Shown piece after piece: positions 8,035 through 16,234 of a stretch of DNA of 64,000 nt. Under the pieces are notes generated by a model, which was not told the origin of the DNA, did no database searches, and worked only from the letters and a program-made list of their open reading frames with translations. Each line of letters begins with the position of its first letter. The stretch's first letter is position 1. A program made the translations under genes and the position numbers. The stretch comes from Streptacidiphilus jeojiense (lineage in GTDB: Bacteria; Actinomycetota; Actinomycetes; Streptomycetales; Streptomycetaceae), in the NCBI RefSeq assembly GCF_000719095.1, contig NZ_JOEH01000018.1, forward strand, positions 103,663 to 167,662, in the 5' to 3' direction.

Positions 8035-9600
8035 TCAGCGACTGCCGCGGCGCAGCGCGTCGGCAGCGACCTCGCCCACCAGCACGGCCGTCGCCGCCGG
8101 CCCGCGCTGCGGTGCGTCGGGCAGGATCGAGGTGTCCGCGACGGTCAGCCCCGGCACCCCGTGCACCTGGCCGAACTGGTCCACCACGGCGTCCGGACTG
8201 CCCTCGGGTCCCATCGGCACGGTGCCGCAGCTGTGCTGGGCGGTGCCGATATGGTCCCGGATCCAGCCGTCGAGCAGCCCGTCCTGGTCCAGGACCGCGG
8301 GCCCCGGAGCCAGCAGGCCGGGGCCGTGCCCGGTGAAGGGCGCGGTCTCCAGCAGTGCGGCCGTGGCCCGCACCGCGGCGCGCAGCCGCTGGAGGTCCTG
8401 CGGCGTCGACAGGTACCCGTGCTCGACGACCGGAGGCGTCCGCGGATCGGCCGAGGCCAGGCGCAGCCGACCGGTGCGGCGGGGCGCCAGGGCGGAGACC
8501 AGGAACGGCAGCGGCGCGCCGGGGAGCGTGGTCCGGCCCTCCATGAGGCCGGCCAGCGGCACCAGCGACTGCAGGATCTCCACCTCCCCGAGGCCGTCGC
8601 CCAGCGCCAGGTGCAGGCAGCCGCCCAGCCAGGAGTCCGCCGGTTCGCCCCAGGCGTCCTGGACGCCCCACTCCAGGGCCAGCTGCGGATGGTCGCTGAG
8701 ACCCGCCCCCACCGCGGGGGCGTCGCGCACCACCGGGATGCCCAGGCGCTCCAGTTCGACGCGCGGACCGATGCCGGAGAGCAGCAGCAGTTGGGCCGAG
8801 GCCAGTGCACCGGCGCTGACCACGACGGACCGGGCGGCCAGGCGCGCGGTCCGCCCGGCGTGCCCGACCAGGACACCGGCGGCCCGTCCGCGCTCCACCA
8901 GGACCCGTCGGACCGGGCAGTCGCCCAGGACCCGGAGGTTGGGCCGGTCGAGCACCTCGGCGGTGAGGTAGCTGAGCGCGGTGTTGCGGCGGATCCCGTC
9001 CACCGCGTTGGAGGGCACCGGGCCGAAGCCGGGCGGGCACTGGTCGTTCTTGTCCGGGTCGGCCCGATGGCCCAGGGCCAGGGCGGCGTCCCGGAACGCG
9101 GCCTCGGCCGGATGGAGCAGGCGGCTGCGCCGCACCAGGACCGGGCCGTGGTCGCCGTGGGCCTCGCCGGATCCCAGGTCCAGGTCGTTCTCCAGGGCCC
9201 TCAGGAACGGCAGGACGCGGTCCCAGCTCCAGGCGGGACCGCCGACGGCGGCCCAGCGGTCGAAGTCCGCGCGCCTGGCCCGGATGAAGTAGCCCCCGTT
9301 GACGGTGGTCGAGCCGCCGGCCACCTGTCCGCGCGGCACCGCCCAGGGGCGGTCGGGGGTGAGCCGGGTCGGCCAGGCCCTGACCGCGCGGTGCCCAGTC
9401 TGGGCCCCGGGAACCAGGCGCGCGTCGAGCAGTTCCGGGCCGAAACCGTCGGCGCCCCGGGGCACCGGTCCGGCCTCCAGCAGCACGACGCTGCGGTCCG
9501 GGTCCTCGCTCAGCCGCGCGGCGAGCACGGCGCCGGCCGCCCCCGCGCCGACCACGACGACATCGCACGGGCCTGCTTCGAGCTGGTCGTAAGTGTTCAT
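8035..9600 (-). CDS. mftG: mycofactocin-associated GMC oxidoreductase
   Basis: A 521-residue glucose-methanol-choline family flavoprotein. It has DVVVVGAGAAGAVLAARLSE (FAD Rossmann), GGSTTVNGGYFIRAR and the active-site block GTAQHSCGTVPMG near residue 470. MftG is the GMC enzyme of mycofactocin loci; it links reduced mycofactocin (mycofactocinol) re-oxidation to the respiratory chain, allowing mycofactocin-dependent alcohol dehydrogenases to turn over. ATG at 9600 (MNTYDQLEAG) is preferred because upstream in-frame codons cross the mftA promoter region. Unlike many loci, where mftG follows mftF, it is transcribed divergently from mftA. The 205-bp gap holds two inverted repeats. Confidence 0.88.
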   Translation of the reverse strand: MNTYDQLEAGPCDVVVVGAGAAGAVLAARLSEDPDRSVVLLEAGPVPRGADGFGPELLDARLVPGAQTGHRAVRAWPTRLTPDRPWAVPRGQVAGGSTTVNGGYFIRARRADFDRWAAVGGPAWSWDRVLPFLRALENDLDLGSGEAHGDHGPVLVRRSRLLHPAEAAFRDAALALGHRADPDKNDQCPPGFGPVPSNAVDGIRRNTALSYLTAEVLDRPNLRVLGDCPVRRVLVERGRAAGVLVGHAGRTARLAARSVVVSAGALASAQLLLLSGIGPRVELERLGIPVVRDAPAVGAGLSDHPQLALEWGVQDAWGEPADSWLGGCLHLALGDGLGEVEILQSLVPLAGLMEGRTTLPGAPLPFLVSALAPRRTGRLRLASADPRTPPVVEHGYLSTPQDLQRLRAAVRATAALLETAPFTGHGPGLLAPGPAVLDQDGLLDGWIRDHIGTAQHSCGTVPMGPEGSPDAVVDQFGQVHGVPGLTVADTSILPDAPQRGPAATAVLVGEVAADALRRGSR

Positions 9601-9687
9601 GTCCTGGGCATCAAAGACCCTTCCTGACCTCAGCACAAGGCGGGGAAGTGACCGTCGCGGAAATCCCGCCCCACCGGGACCTAGCTT

Positions 9688-9704
9688 TTGGCACTCCATG
9701 CCAA
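9688..9704. promoter_or_regulatory. inverted repeat TTGGCA-N5-TGCCAA in mftG/mftA gap
   Basis: A perfect six-base inverted repeat with a five-base spacer, in the divergent mftG-mftA intergenic region. It is a good size for a TetR or similar dimer. MftR (15008-15622), the usual local repressor of mycofactocin genes, is the natural candidate to bind here. Confidence 0.45.
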
Positions 9705-9713
9705 TACTCTGAC

Positions 9714-9726
9714 GTGCATCATGCAC
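9714..9726. promoter_or_regulatory. palindrome GTGCAT-C-ATGCAC in mftG/mftA gap
   Basis: A second perfect inverted repeat, nine bases after the first and about 80 bases upstream of the mftA start. Together the two repeats probably form the control region for both mftG and mftABCDEF. Function is inferred from symmetry and location only. Confidence 0.4.
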
Positions 9727-9805
9727 AAGCCCTGATGCCCAGGGGCGCTCCGCCAGCCGGCCCGCCCCCACCCCCGGGCTCGGGCCCGAGCCGTAGGAGC
9801 CAGCC

Positions 9806-9946
9806 ATGGACCAGAGCGTGACCACCCAGTCGCAGGACCTGCACCGCACCGAGGCCGACACCGCCCCCGTCGCGACCGACGAACTCATCGAGGCGGACGA
9901 CCTGGTCGAGGAAGTCTCGATCGACGGCATGTGCGGCGTCTACTAG
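9806..9946 (+). CDS. mftA: mycofactocin precursor peptide MftA
   Basis: A 46-residue peptide, MDQSVTTQ... ending VSIDGMCGVY. The C-terminal IDGMCGVY block is the invariant core of MftA. MftC decarboxylates and cross-links the last Val-Tyr pair, MftE cleaves it off, and the pair becomes the redox head of mycofactocin. The preceding acidic stretch (TDELIEADDLVEE) is the leader recognised by MftB. TAGGAG lies about seven bases before the ATG. The gene is too short for many ORF callers. MftB starts 15 bases downstream, so the two form the head of the mftABCDEF operon. Confidence 0.95.
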   Translation: MDQSVTTQSQDLHRTEADTAPVATDELIEADDLVEEVSIDGMCGVY

Positions 9947-9961
9947 GCCGGGCGACCACTC

Positions 9962-10285
9962 ATGCCCGCCTCCCGCCCCGAGCCGCCGGCGCCCCCGGAC
10001 GCCGACCGGGGCCTGGACCTCGACCGCCCGTGGACGCTGCACTCCCAGGTGTCGGTACGCCCCGAACCCTTCGGCGCCCTGCTGTACCACTTCGGCACCC
10101 GACAGCTGTCCTTCCTCAAGGACCGCCGGCTGCTCGATGTGGTCCGCGCCCTGGAATCCTCGCCCGACGCCCGGGCCGCCTGCACCGCCGCCGGTGTGAC
10201 CGACACTCAACTCCCCCGCTACGCCAAGGCACTGGCCACACTGGCGCACTCCTCGATGCTGGTCGAAAGGACCGTGACCCGATGA
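9962..10285 (+). CDS. mftB: mycofactocin peptide chaperone MftB
   Basis: A 107-residue protein with the RiPP-recognition-element fold expected of MftB: WTLHSQVSVRPEPFGALLYH (strand region) then LSFLKDRRLLDVVRALE and a C-terminal helix. MftB binds the MftA leader and delivers it to the radical SAM enzyme MftC. The N-terminal 20 residues are proline-rich. Its TGA overlaps the mftC ATG by four bases (ATGA), so the partners are translationally coupled. Confidence 0.92.
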   Translation: MPASRPEPPAPPDADRGLDLDRPWTLHSQVSVRPEPFGALLYHFGTRQLSFLKDRRLLDVVRALESSPDARAACTAAGVTDTQLPRYAKALATLAHSSMLVERTVTR

Positions 10286-11526
10286 CGGCGACCTCTGTGA
10301 CGGCAAGCCCCGCGACGGCGCAGCCTGCCCCCCGTCTGACCGACCTGTTCGAGCTGGGCCTGGACTCCCCGATCTGCCTGACCTGGGAGCTCACCTACGC
10401 CTGCAACCTGTCCTGCACGCACTGCCTGTCCAGCTCCGGTCGGCGCGACCCGCGCGAACTGTCCACCGCCGAGGCCAAGGCGGTCATCGACGAGCTGGAG
10501 GCCATGCAGGTCTTCTACGTCAACATCGGCGGCGGCGAACCCACCGTACGCCCCGACTTCTTCGAGCTGCTGGACTACGCCACCGCCCACCACGTCGGCG
10601 TGAAGTTCTCCACCAACGGCATCCGGATCACCCCCGAGGTGGCCCGCAGGCTCGCCGCCAACGACTACGTCGACGTCCAGATCTCCCTGGACGGAGCCAC
10701 CCCCGAGGTCAACGACGCGGTGCGCGGGGCGGGTTCGTACGACACGGCGCTGCGCGCGCTGGCCAACCTCGCCGACGCGGGTCTGCGCAACGCCAAGCTG
10801 TCGGTGGTCTGCACCCGCCACAACATCGCCCAGCTGGACGAGTTCAAGGAGATCGCCGACCGCTACGGCGCCCAGCTGCGGCTGACCCGGCTGCGCCCCT
10901 CCGGACGCGGCGCGGACGTCTGGGACGACCTGCACCCCCTGCCGGAGCAGCAACGTGTGCTCTACGACTGGCTGGTGGCCAACGGCGACCAGGTGCTGAC
11001 CGGGGACTCCTTCTTCCACCTGTCCGCGTTCGGCGCGCCGCTGCCGGGGCTGAACCTGTGCGGCGCCGGCCGGGTGGTCTGCCTGATCGACCCGGTCGGT
11101 GACGTCTACGCCTGCCCGTTCGCGATCCACGACGAGTTCCTGGCCGGCAGCGTACGCGAGCCCGCCGGCTTCACCGGGGTCTGGCGGCAGTCGGAGCTGT
11201 TCCGCCGGCTGCGCGAACCCCAGCAGGGCGGCGCCTGCGCCTCCTGCACCTTCTACGACAGCTGCAAGGGCGGCTGCATGGCGGCCAAGTTCTTCACCGG
11301 ACTGCCGCTGGACGGCCCGGACCCGGAGTGCGTGCAGGGCCACGCCGAGCCGCTGCTCGACCGCCGCGGCGCGCTGCCCAAGCCGTCGGGCGACCACTCC
11401 CACCGCACCGCGCCGGCCGCGCGCAGCGGACCGGTCCCGCTCACCCTGACCAGGCGCCCCGACCTGGACCGCCCCCCGGTCAGCGCCTGCGACGAGTCCC
11501 CGCTGGCCGGCCTCAGGCTCGGCTGA
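10282..11526 (+). CDS. mftC: mycofactocin maturase, radical SAM/SPASM protein
   Basis: A 414-residue radical SAM enzyme. CNLSCTHC (Cys41, 45, 48) is the CxxxCxxC motif for the SAM-binding 4Fe-4S cluster, followed by NIGGGEPTVRPDFF. The C-terminal part (LCGAGRVVC, DVYACPF, ACASCTFYDSCKGGCM) is a SPASM domain for auxiliary clusters. MftC oxidatively decarboxylates the MftA C-terminal tyrosine and then joins it to the penultimate valine, forming the lactam. It is coupled to mftB by ATGA and followed 59 bases later by mftD. The tail after residue 355 (PSGDHSHRTAPAARSG and on) is a longer, Pro/Arg-rich extension without recognised function. Confidence 0.95.
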   Translation: MTATSVTASPATAQPAPRLTDLFELGLDSPICLTWELTYACNLSCTHCLSSSGRRDPRELSTAEAKAVIDELEAMQVFYVNIGGGEPTVRPDFFELLDYATAHHVGVKFSTNGIRITPEVARRLAANDYVDVQISLDGATPEVNDAVRGAGSYDTALRALANLADAGLRNAKLSVVCTRHNIAQLDEFKEIADRYGAQLRLTRLRPSGRGADVWDDLHPLPEQQRVLYDWLVANGDQVLTGDSFFHLSAFGAPLPGLNLCGAGRVVCLIDPVGDVYACPFAIHDEFLAGSVREPAGFTGVWRQSELFRRLREPQQGGACASCTFYDSCKGGCMAAKFFTGLPLDGPDPECVQGHAEPLLDRRGALPKPSGDHSHRTAPAARSGPVPLTLTRRPDLDRPPVSACDESPLAGLRLG

Positions 11527-11585
11527 GCCGCGCACCCGTCGCCTCCCACCCACGCATCACGCCCAGCATCACGAGAGCGAATCCC

Positions 11586-12767
11586 ATGAGCAGAAACCCC
11601 TGGTTCGAGACGGTCGCCGAGGCACAGCGGCGGGCCGAGAAGTACCTGCCCGGCATGGTCTACGGCGCCCTGGTGGCCGGTTCCGAGCGCGGCCGCACCA
11701 TCGAGGACAACATCGGCGCCTTCGGCGAACTCGGCTTCGCCCCCAGGGTCGTGGGCCACCACGCGGCCCGCGACCTGTCCACCACCGTACTGGGCATGAA
11801 GGCCGCCTTCCCGGTCATGATCTCCCCCACCGGCGTGCAGGCGGTGCACCCCGACGGCGAGGTCGCCATCGCCCGGGCGGCCGCCAACCGCGGCATCCCG
11901 ATGGGGCTGAGCTCCTACGCCAGCAAGCCGGTCGAGGAGGTGACCGCGGCCAACCCGGACACCGCCTTCCAGCTGTACTGGTCCGGCAGCCGCGACACCA
12001 TGGTCCAGCGCATGGAGCGGGCCAGGGCCGCCGGCAGCAAGGCGCTGATCCTGACCCTGGACTGGTCCTTCTCCAACGGGCGGGACTGGGGCAGCCCGTC
12101 CATCCCGGAGAAGGTCGACCTGAGGACCATGGTCAAGCTGGCCCCGGGCGTGCTGCCGCACCCCCGCTGGATGTGGACCTTCGCCCGCAGCGGCCGCATC
12201 CCGGACCTGACCACCCCCAACCTCCAGCCGCCGGGCGGCCAGGCCCCGACCTTCTTCGGCGCCTACGGCGAGTGGATGCAGACCACCCCGCCGACCTGGG
12301 AGGACGTCAACTGGCTGGCGAAGGAGTGGAACGGGCCCTTCCTGCTCAAGGGCGTCAGCCGGGTGGACGACGCCAAGCGCGCCGTCGACTCCGGGGTGAC
12401 CGCCATCTCGGTGTCCAACCACGGCGGCAACAACCTCGACACCACCCCGGCGACCATCCGCATCCTGCCCTCGGTCGCAGCGGCCGTCGGCGACCAGATC
12501 GAGGTGCTGCTGGACGGCGGTGTGCGCCGCGGCGGCGACGTGGCCAAGGCGCTGGCCCTGGGCGCCCGGGCCGTGCTGATCGGCCGTGCCTACCTGTGGG
12601 GGCTGGCCGCCAACGGACAGGCCGGCGTGGAGAACGTGCTGGACATCCTGCGCGGCGGCCTGGACTCGGCCGTCCTGGGCCTGGGCCACGCCTCGGTGGG
12701 CGAGCTGAACCCGGACGACCTGGTGATCCCCGACGGGTTCACCCGCACCCTCGGCTCCCCGGCCTGA
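11586..12767 (+). CDS. mftD: pre-mycofactocin synthase MftD (FMN-dependent)
   Basis: A 393-residue TIM-barrel of the FMN-dependent alpha-hydroxy acid oxidase family. Visible blocks are APRVVGHHAARDLSTTVLG, ISPTGVQAVHPDGEVAIARA (FMN loop), LLKGVSRVDDAKRAVDSGV, AISVSNHGGNNLDTTPAT (catalytic His region) and VLLDGGVRRGGDVAKALALG (FMN phosphate). MftD deaminates the excised lactam to the redox-active alpha-keto lactam. ATG at 11586; MftE follows after four bases. Family and context agree fully. Confidence 0.94.
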   Translation: MSRNPWFETVAEAQRRAEKYLPGMVYGALVAGSERGRTIEDNIGAFGELGFAPRVVGHHAARDLSTTVLGMKAAFPVMISPTGVQAVHPDGEVAIARAAANRGIPMGLSSYASKPVEEVTAANPDTAFQLYWSGSRDTMVQRMERARAAGSKALILTLDWSFSNGRDWGSPSIPEKVDLRTMVKLAPGVLPHPRWMWTFARSGRIPDLTTPNLQPPGGQAPTFFGAYGEWMQTTPPTWEDVNWLAKEWNGPFLLKGVSRVDDAKRAVDSGVTAISVSNHGGNNLDTTPATIRILPSVAAAVGDQIEVLLDGGVRRGGDVAKALALGARAVLIGRAYLWGLAANGQAGVENVLDILRGGLDSAVLGLGHASVGELNPDDLVIPDGFTRTLGSPA

Positions 12768-12771
12768 CGCC

Positions 12772-13527
12772 GTGGACACCAACGCCCTGGACACCAACGC
12801 CCTGGACACCCGACTCGCCAACCGCACCTGGCCCGGGGTGCCGCCGACCGGGACGACCGTCCTCGTCCCGGTCGGCTCCACCGAGCAGCACGGTCCGCAT
12901 CTGCCGCTGGCCACCGACAGCGTGATCGCCCGCGCGGTGGCCGACCGGGCAGCCGAGCAACTGTCCGGTCCGGTCCTGGTGGCGCCGGCGCTCGCCTACG
13001 GCAGCAGCGGCGAACACGCCGGCTTCCCCGGCACCGTCTCGATCGGCCACGAGGCCCTGTGCCTGGTGCTGGTCGAACTGGTGCGTTCGATCGGCCTGTG
13101 GGCCGCCCGAACGGTCCTGGTCAACGGGCACGGCGGCAACGCCCGCACCCTCGACGCCGCGGTCGCCCAGCTGCGCGCCGAGGGGCACCAGGTCGCCTGG
13201 ACCGGCTGCGACTTCCCCGGCTCCGATCCCCACGCCGGCCGCACCGAGACCTCGGTGATGCTCCATCTGGCTCCGGAGAGCGTGCTCACCGGCGCCGCCG
13301 AGCCGGGCAACACGCTGCCGCTGGCCGAGCTGCTGCCGCAGCTGGTCGCGTCCGGCGTGCGCGCGGTGGCACCCAACGGGGTGCTCGGCGATCCGACCGG
13401 AGCCGGCCCCGAGGAGGGGCGTCTGCTCATGGAGGCGCAGGTCCGGACAACGGCCCGACGCATCGCGGCCTTCAGCACCGACCGGCACGGCCGGCTGCTG
13501 GATCCCGCCCCGGCGGTGGTCCGATGA
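12772..13527 (+). CDS. mftE: mycofactocin system creatininase-family peptidase
   Basis: A 251-residue creatininase-fold metal amidohydrolase. The metal-binding and active-site blocks are VPVGSTEQHGPHLPLATDS, NGHGGNA and GSDPHAGRTETSVML. MftE cuts the modified Val-Tyr unit from the MftA peptide. Start is taken as the GTG at 12772. The first codons form a 15-nt tandem duplication encoding DTNAL-DTNAL-DT, unusual for this family and possibly inert. Its TGA overlaps the mftF start (ATGA). Confidence 0.93.
   Translation: MDTNALDTNALDTRLANRTWPGVPPTGTTVLVPVGSTEQHGPHLPLATDSVIARAVADRAAEQLSGPVLVAPALAYGSSGEHAGFPGTVSIGHEALCLVLVELVRSIGLWAARTVLVNGHGGNARTLDAAVAQLRAEGHQVAWTGCDFPGSDPHAGRTETSVMLHLAPESVLTGAAEPGNTLPLAELLPQLVASGVRAVAPNGVLGDPTGAGPEEGRLLMEAQVRTTARRIAAFSTDRHGRLLDPAPAVVR
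12775..12810 (+). repeat. 15-nt tandem repeat at 5' end of mftE
   Basis: GACACCAACGCCCTG occurs twice head to tail and then begins a third time (GACACC). It keeps the reading frame and duplicates the DTNAL peptide. This looks like replication slippage in the poorly conserved N-terminus. Confidence 0.75.
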
Positions 13528-15092
13528 CGTTCCGTCAACTGCACCGGCCGGGCACCCTGCGGCTGGCCCCCGCTCCGGCCCCGGCCCCACGGCCGGGCGC
13601 GCTGCCGCCGACGCCGGTCCAGGCGCCGCTGCCGACGGGCTTCCGCATCGTCCTGGACCGCAACACCCGGGTGCTGGACGGCGGCCGTGCGCTGCTCGGC
13701 GGCGCACCGGTCACCCGGCTGCTGCGGCTCACCCCGCGCGCGCGGCCGCTGCTGAGCGCCGACCGCGTGCTGCAGGTGCGCGACCGGGCCGGCGCGGCGC
13801 TCGCGGACCGGCTGCTGGAACTGGGACTGGCCCATCCGCTGGTCGCCGACCTCCCCGCGCTCACGGCACCGGAGGTCACCTATGTGGTCCCGGTCCGCGA
13901 CCGGCCCGGCCAGTTGGAGCGGCTGCTCGCCAGTGTCGCCCCCGGTGCCACCGTGATCGTGGTCGACGACGCCTCCCGGGTCCCGGACGCCGTGGCGGTG
14001 GTCGCCCGCCGGCACGGAGCGCGGCTGGTGGCCCTGCGACGGAACCTGGGGCCCGCCGGAGCCCGCAACGCCGGGCTGCGGCTGGTCCGCACGCCCTTCG
14101 TGGTCTTCGTGGACTCCGACGTCGTCCTGGACCCGGACACCGTGCCCACGCTGCTGCGGCACTTCACCGACCCCCGGGTCGGGCTGGCCGTGCCGCGCAT
14201 CACCGCACTGCACACCACCGGCTCCGACAACTGGATCGGCCGCTACGAACAGGCCCGCTCCTCGCTGGACCTCGGCGACCGCCCGGCCCTGGTCCGTCCC
14301 GGTTCCTACGTCTCCTGGGCCTCCACGGCCTGCGTGGTCGCCCGCCGCGAGGCACTGGGCGATGGATTCGACGAGCGCATGCGCGTGGGCGAGGACGTCG
14401 ACCTGGGCTGGCGGGCCGTCGAACGCGGCTGGCGGCTGCGGTACGAGCCCTCGGTCAGCGCCGCCCACGAGCACCGGACCGGGTTCGCCGACTGGTTCCG
14501 CCGCAAGGCCGAGTACGGCACCGGTGCCCAGCCGCTGGCCGAACGCCACCCCCGGTCGGTGGCGCCCGCCGTGCTCGCCCCCTGGAGCACCGCGGCGGTG
14601 CTGGCACTGCTGGCCCAGCGGCGCTGGTCGGCACCGGTGGCCGCCGGCCTGTGCGCGGCGACCGCGCTGCGCATCAGCCGCCGGCTCACCGGCACGCAGC
14701 AGCCGGTACGCACCGCGGTCCAGCTCACCGGGAACGGGGCGGTGGCCGCGCTCAGCCAGACCGGCGCGCTGATCACCCGGCACTGGTGGCCCGCCACCGC
14801 CGTGCTGTGCCTGGTCTCCCGCCGGGCGCGGCGTGCGGCGGCGGTGGCCGCGGTGGCGGACGTGGTCCTGGAGTACCGGGGCAGCGCGGCGGGCCTGGAC
14901 CCGGTCCGGTACACGCTGGCACGCCGCCTGGACGACATCGCCTACGGCTCCGGGGTGTGGTGGTCGGCGCTGCGCGGACGCTCCCCCACGGCGCTGCTGC
15001 CCCGGGTTCAGAGCCCGGTGGCCAAGCGGCCGAAGGTGGCGTCCAGCAGCTCCGCCAGGTCCGCCTCCTCGTCGCGCAGCCACAGCTCGTAG
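13524..15092 (+). CDS. mftF: mycofactocin glycosyltransferase MftF
   Basis: A 522-residue GT2-type glycosyltransferase. The GT-A core starts at TYVVPVRDRPGQLERLLAS (about 119-137), continues with NLGPAGARNAGL, has the metal-binding DSD at 197-199 and the EDVDLGWR acceptor/catalytic block. The C-terminal third (LAPWSTAAVLALLAQRRW, AATALRISRR, WWPATAVLCLVSR) is hydrophobic. MftF adds the cellobiose-type beta-1,4-glucan tail to mycofactocin. It is coupled to mftE by ATGA. The last 85 bases lie antisense inside mftR and encode a Ser/Arg low-complexity tail (KVASSSSARSASSSRS), suggesting an ancestral stop was lost. Confidence 0.92.
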   Translation: MTFRQLHRPGTLRLAPAPAPAPRPGALPPTPVQAPLPTGFRIVLDRNTRVLDGGRALLGGAPVTRLLRLTPRARPLLSADRVLQVRDRAGAALADRLLELGLAHPLVADLPALTAPEVTYVVPVRDRPGQLERLLASVAPGATVIVVDDASRVPDAVAVVARRHGARLVALRRNLGPAGARNAGLRLVRTPFVVFVDSDVVLDPDTVPTLLRHFTDPRVGLAVPRITALHTTGSDNWIGRYEQARSSLDLGDRPALVRPGSYVSWASTACVVARREALGDGFDERMRVGEDVDLGWRAVERGWRLRYEPSVSAAHEHRTGFADWFRRKAEYGTGAQPLAERHPRSVAPAVLAPWSTAAVLALLAQRRWSAPVAAGLCAATALRISRRLTGTQQPVRTAVQLTGNGAVAALSQTGALITRHWWPATAVLCLVSRRARRAAAVAAVADVVLEYRGSAAGLDPVRYTLARRLDDIAYGSGVWWSALRGRSPTALLPRVQSPVAKRPKVASSSSARSASSSRSHSS

Positions 15093-15622
15093 GCGGCCGC
15101 ACTGGCCGCCAGGGCGACGTGCCCGATCAGGGTCGGTCCGGTGTCGGTCGGCTGCTGACCGGACCTGGCGGCCGCGAACTCGGTGACAATGCCGCGCCAC
15201 GCGTTGTAGCGCAGCGTGGAATCGGCCTGGAGGGCAGGCACATGGAAGATCAGATCCATCCGGCGGCGGTGCCACGGCACCGTCTGCGGATCGAAGCGGT
15301 TGAACTCGACCACGGCGGACCGCAGCGCCGCCATGGTGGGCACGTCGGCGGGGACGGCGGCCAGCAACTGCCGCAGCCAGGCCAGCTGGCCCTCGAAGTC
15401 ACCCCAGACCAGGTCGTTCTTGGTGGCGTAGTAGCGGAAGAAGGTCCGCCGGCCGATACCGGCGGCGGCGGCGATGTCGTCGACCGTGACCGCGTCGAAG
15501 CCCCGGCTCTCGAAGAGCTCGAAGCCGATGCGCTCCAGCTCGCCCCGGGACGTCGCCCGCGGTCGCCCGGTCCTGGTCCTGCTCCGCCCCGGATCCAGCA
15601 GTCCGGCCTCGGGCCGCTCCAC
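15008..15622 (-). CDS. mftR: mycofactocin system TetR regulator MftR
   Basis: A 204-residue TetR protein. The helix-turn-helix is VDDIAAAAGIGRRTFFRYYA, preceded by ELERIGFELFESRGFDAVTV, which is the form seen in MftR repressors. GTG at 15622 is chosen because GGAGGGA lies about six bases upstream; a TTG at 15673 would add a 17-residue alanine-rich start without a ribosome site. MftR represses mycofactocin operons and is released by acyl-CoA ligands in mycobacteria (known for the family). It converges with mftF and the two coding regions overlap by 85 bases. Confidence 0.9.
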   Translation of the reverse strand: MERPEAGLLDPGRSRTRTGRPRATSRGELERIGFELFESRGFDAVTVDDIAAAAGIGRRTFFRYYATKNDLVWGDFEGQLAWLRQLLAAVPADVPTMAALRSAVVEFNRFDPQTVPWHRRRMDLIFHVPALQADSTLRYNAWRGIVTEFAAARSGQQPTDTGPTLIGHVALAASAAAYELWLRDEEADLAELLDATFGRLATGL

Positions 15623-15754
15623 CGGTTCTCCCTCCGTCCGCCCGGCCGCCGCGGCTGCCGGTGCTCGCCCCAAGATACGCGCCGCTCACCGCCGGTTCCA
15701 GGATCCGCGTCCATGGAGCCGACTCCTTGACACTGCGCGCAACGCACACAACAC

Positions 15755-15801
15755 TAACAATCGTTAAATGGATCGACCGTTCTACTAAACAAAACAGTCG
15801 G
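15755..15801. promoter_or_regulatory. operator cluster between mftR and ferredoxin
   Basis: The 202-bp gap between the mftR start and the ferredoxin gene is A/T-rich for this genome. It holds the dyad TAAC-AATC-GTTA (15755-15766) and a second, looser dyad, CGACCGTT-N11-AACAGTCG (15774-15800). The second contains two copies of the GAACAGTYGA-like half-site also found at 7202 and 16235. It probably controls both mftR and the ferredoxin. The binder (MftR or the TetR at 7273) is unresolved. Confidence 0.5.
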
Positions 15802-15824
15802 CGGTTCATCGCAAGGGAGAAGAA

Positions 15825-16145
15825 ATGACCTTCGTCGTGACACAGGCGTGCGTCGACGTGCAGGACAAGAGCTGCACCCAGGTCTGCCCGGCCGACTGCA
15901 TCTACGAGGGCGGCCGGATGATGTACATCAACCCGGACCAGTGCATCGACTGCGGCGCCTGCGAAGAGGTGTGCCCCATGTCGGCGATCCGCTTCGACGC
16001 CGACCTCACCGACCCGGACCTGCAGTTCGCCGACTTCAACGCGGACTTCTTCGCGGACATGGAAGCCCCCAAGGGCGCCCGGAAGCTCGGGAAGATCGAC
16101 CGCGACGTCCCGTTCGTGGCCGCGCTCCCCCGCCAGGCGGACTGA
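15825..16145 (+). CDS. fdxA: 7Fe ferredoxin (3Fe-4S/4Fe-4S)
   Basis: A 106-residue ferredoxin. Its N-terminal cysteines (ACVDVQDKSCTQVCPADC) fit the 3Fe-4S/4Fe-4S pattern of FdxA, and CIDCGACEEVCP is the classical second 4Fe-4S motif. The C-terminal 40 residues are the usual FdxA extension. It transfers electrons in the cytoplasm, probably between the reductase at 5948 and a P450 or other oxidoreductase. ATG at 15825 follows GGGAGA. The upstream gap carries operator-like repeats shared with the P450 and reductase promoters. Confidence 0.93.
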   Translation: MTFVVTQACVDVQDKSCTQVCPADCIYEGGRMMYINPDQCIDCGACEEVCPMSAIRFDADLTDPDLQFADFNADFFADMEAPKGARKLGKIDRDVPFVAALPRQAD

Positions 16146-16234
16146 CCGGCCCGCGGCTGCTCGCGCCGGCCCGCTCCGACTCGCACCGACTCGCAGCAGC
16201 GACCGTCCGCCGCAGGGGACTTGAGCCTTGAAGC

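Noticed and set aside
10282..11526. Radical SAM/SPASM enzyme as maturase of an antimicrobial peptide
   Set aside because: The full mftA-G set and the MftA core IDGMCGVY identify it as a mycofactocin cofactor locus.
12775..12810. Tandem repeat as a CRISPR or regulatory array
   Set aside because: Only two and a bit copies, without spacers, inside a coding region.
15002..15018. CCGGG-N7-CCCGG as terminator of mftF or mftR
   Set aside because: Only five base pairs, no T-run, and it lies inside the mftF coding region.
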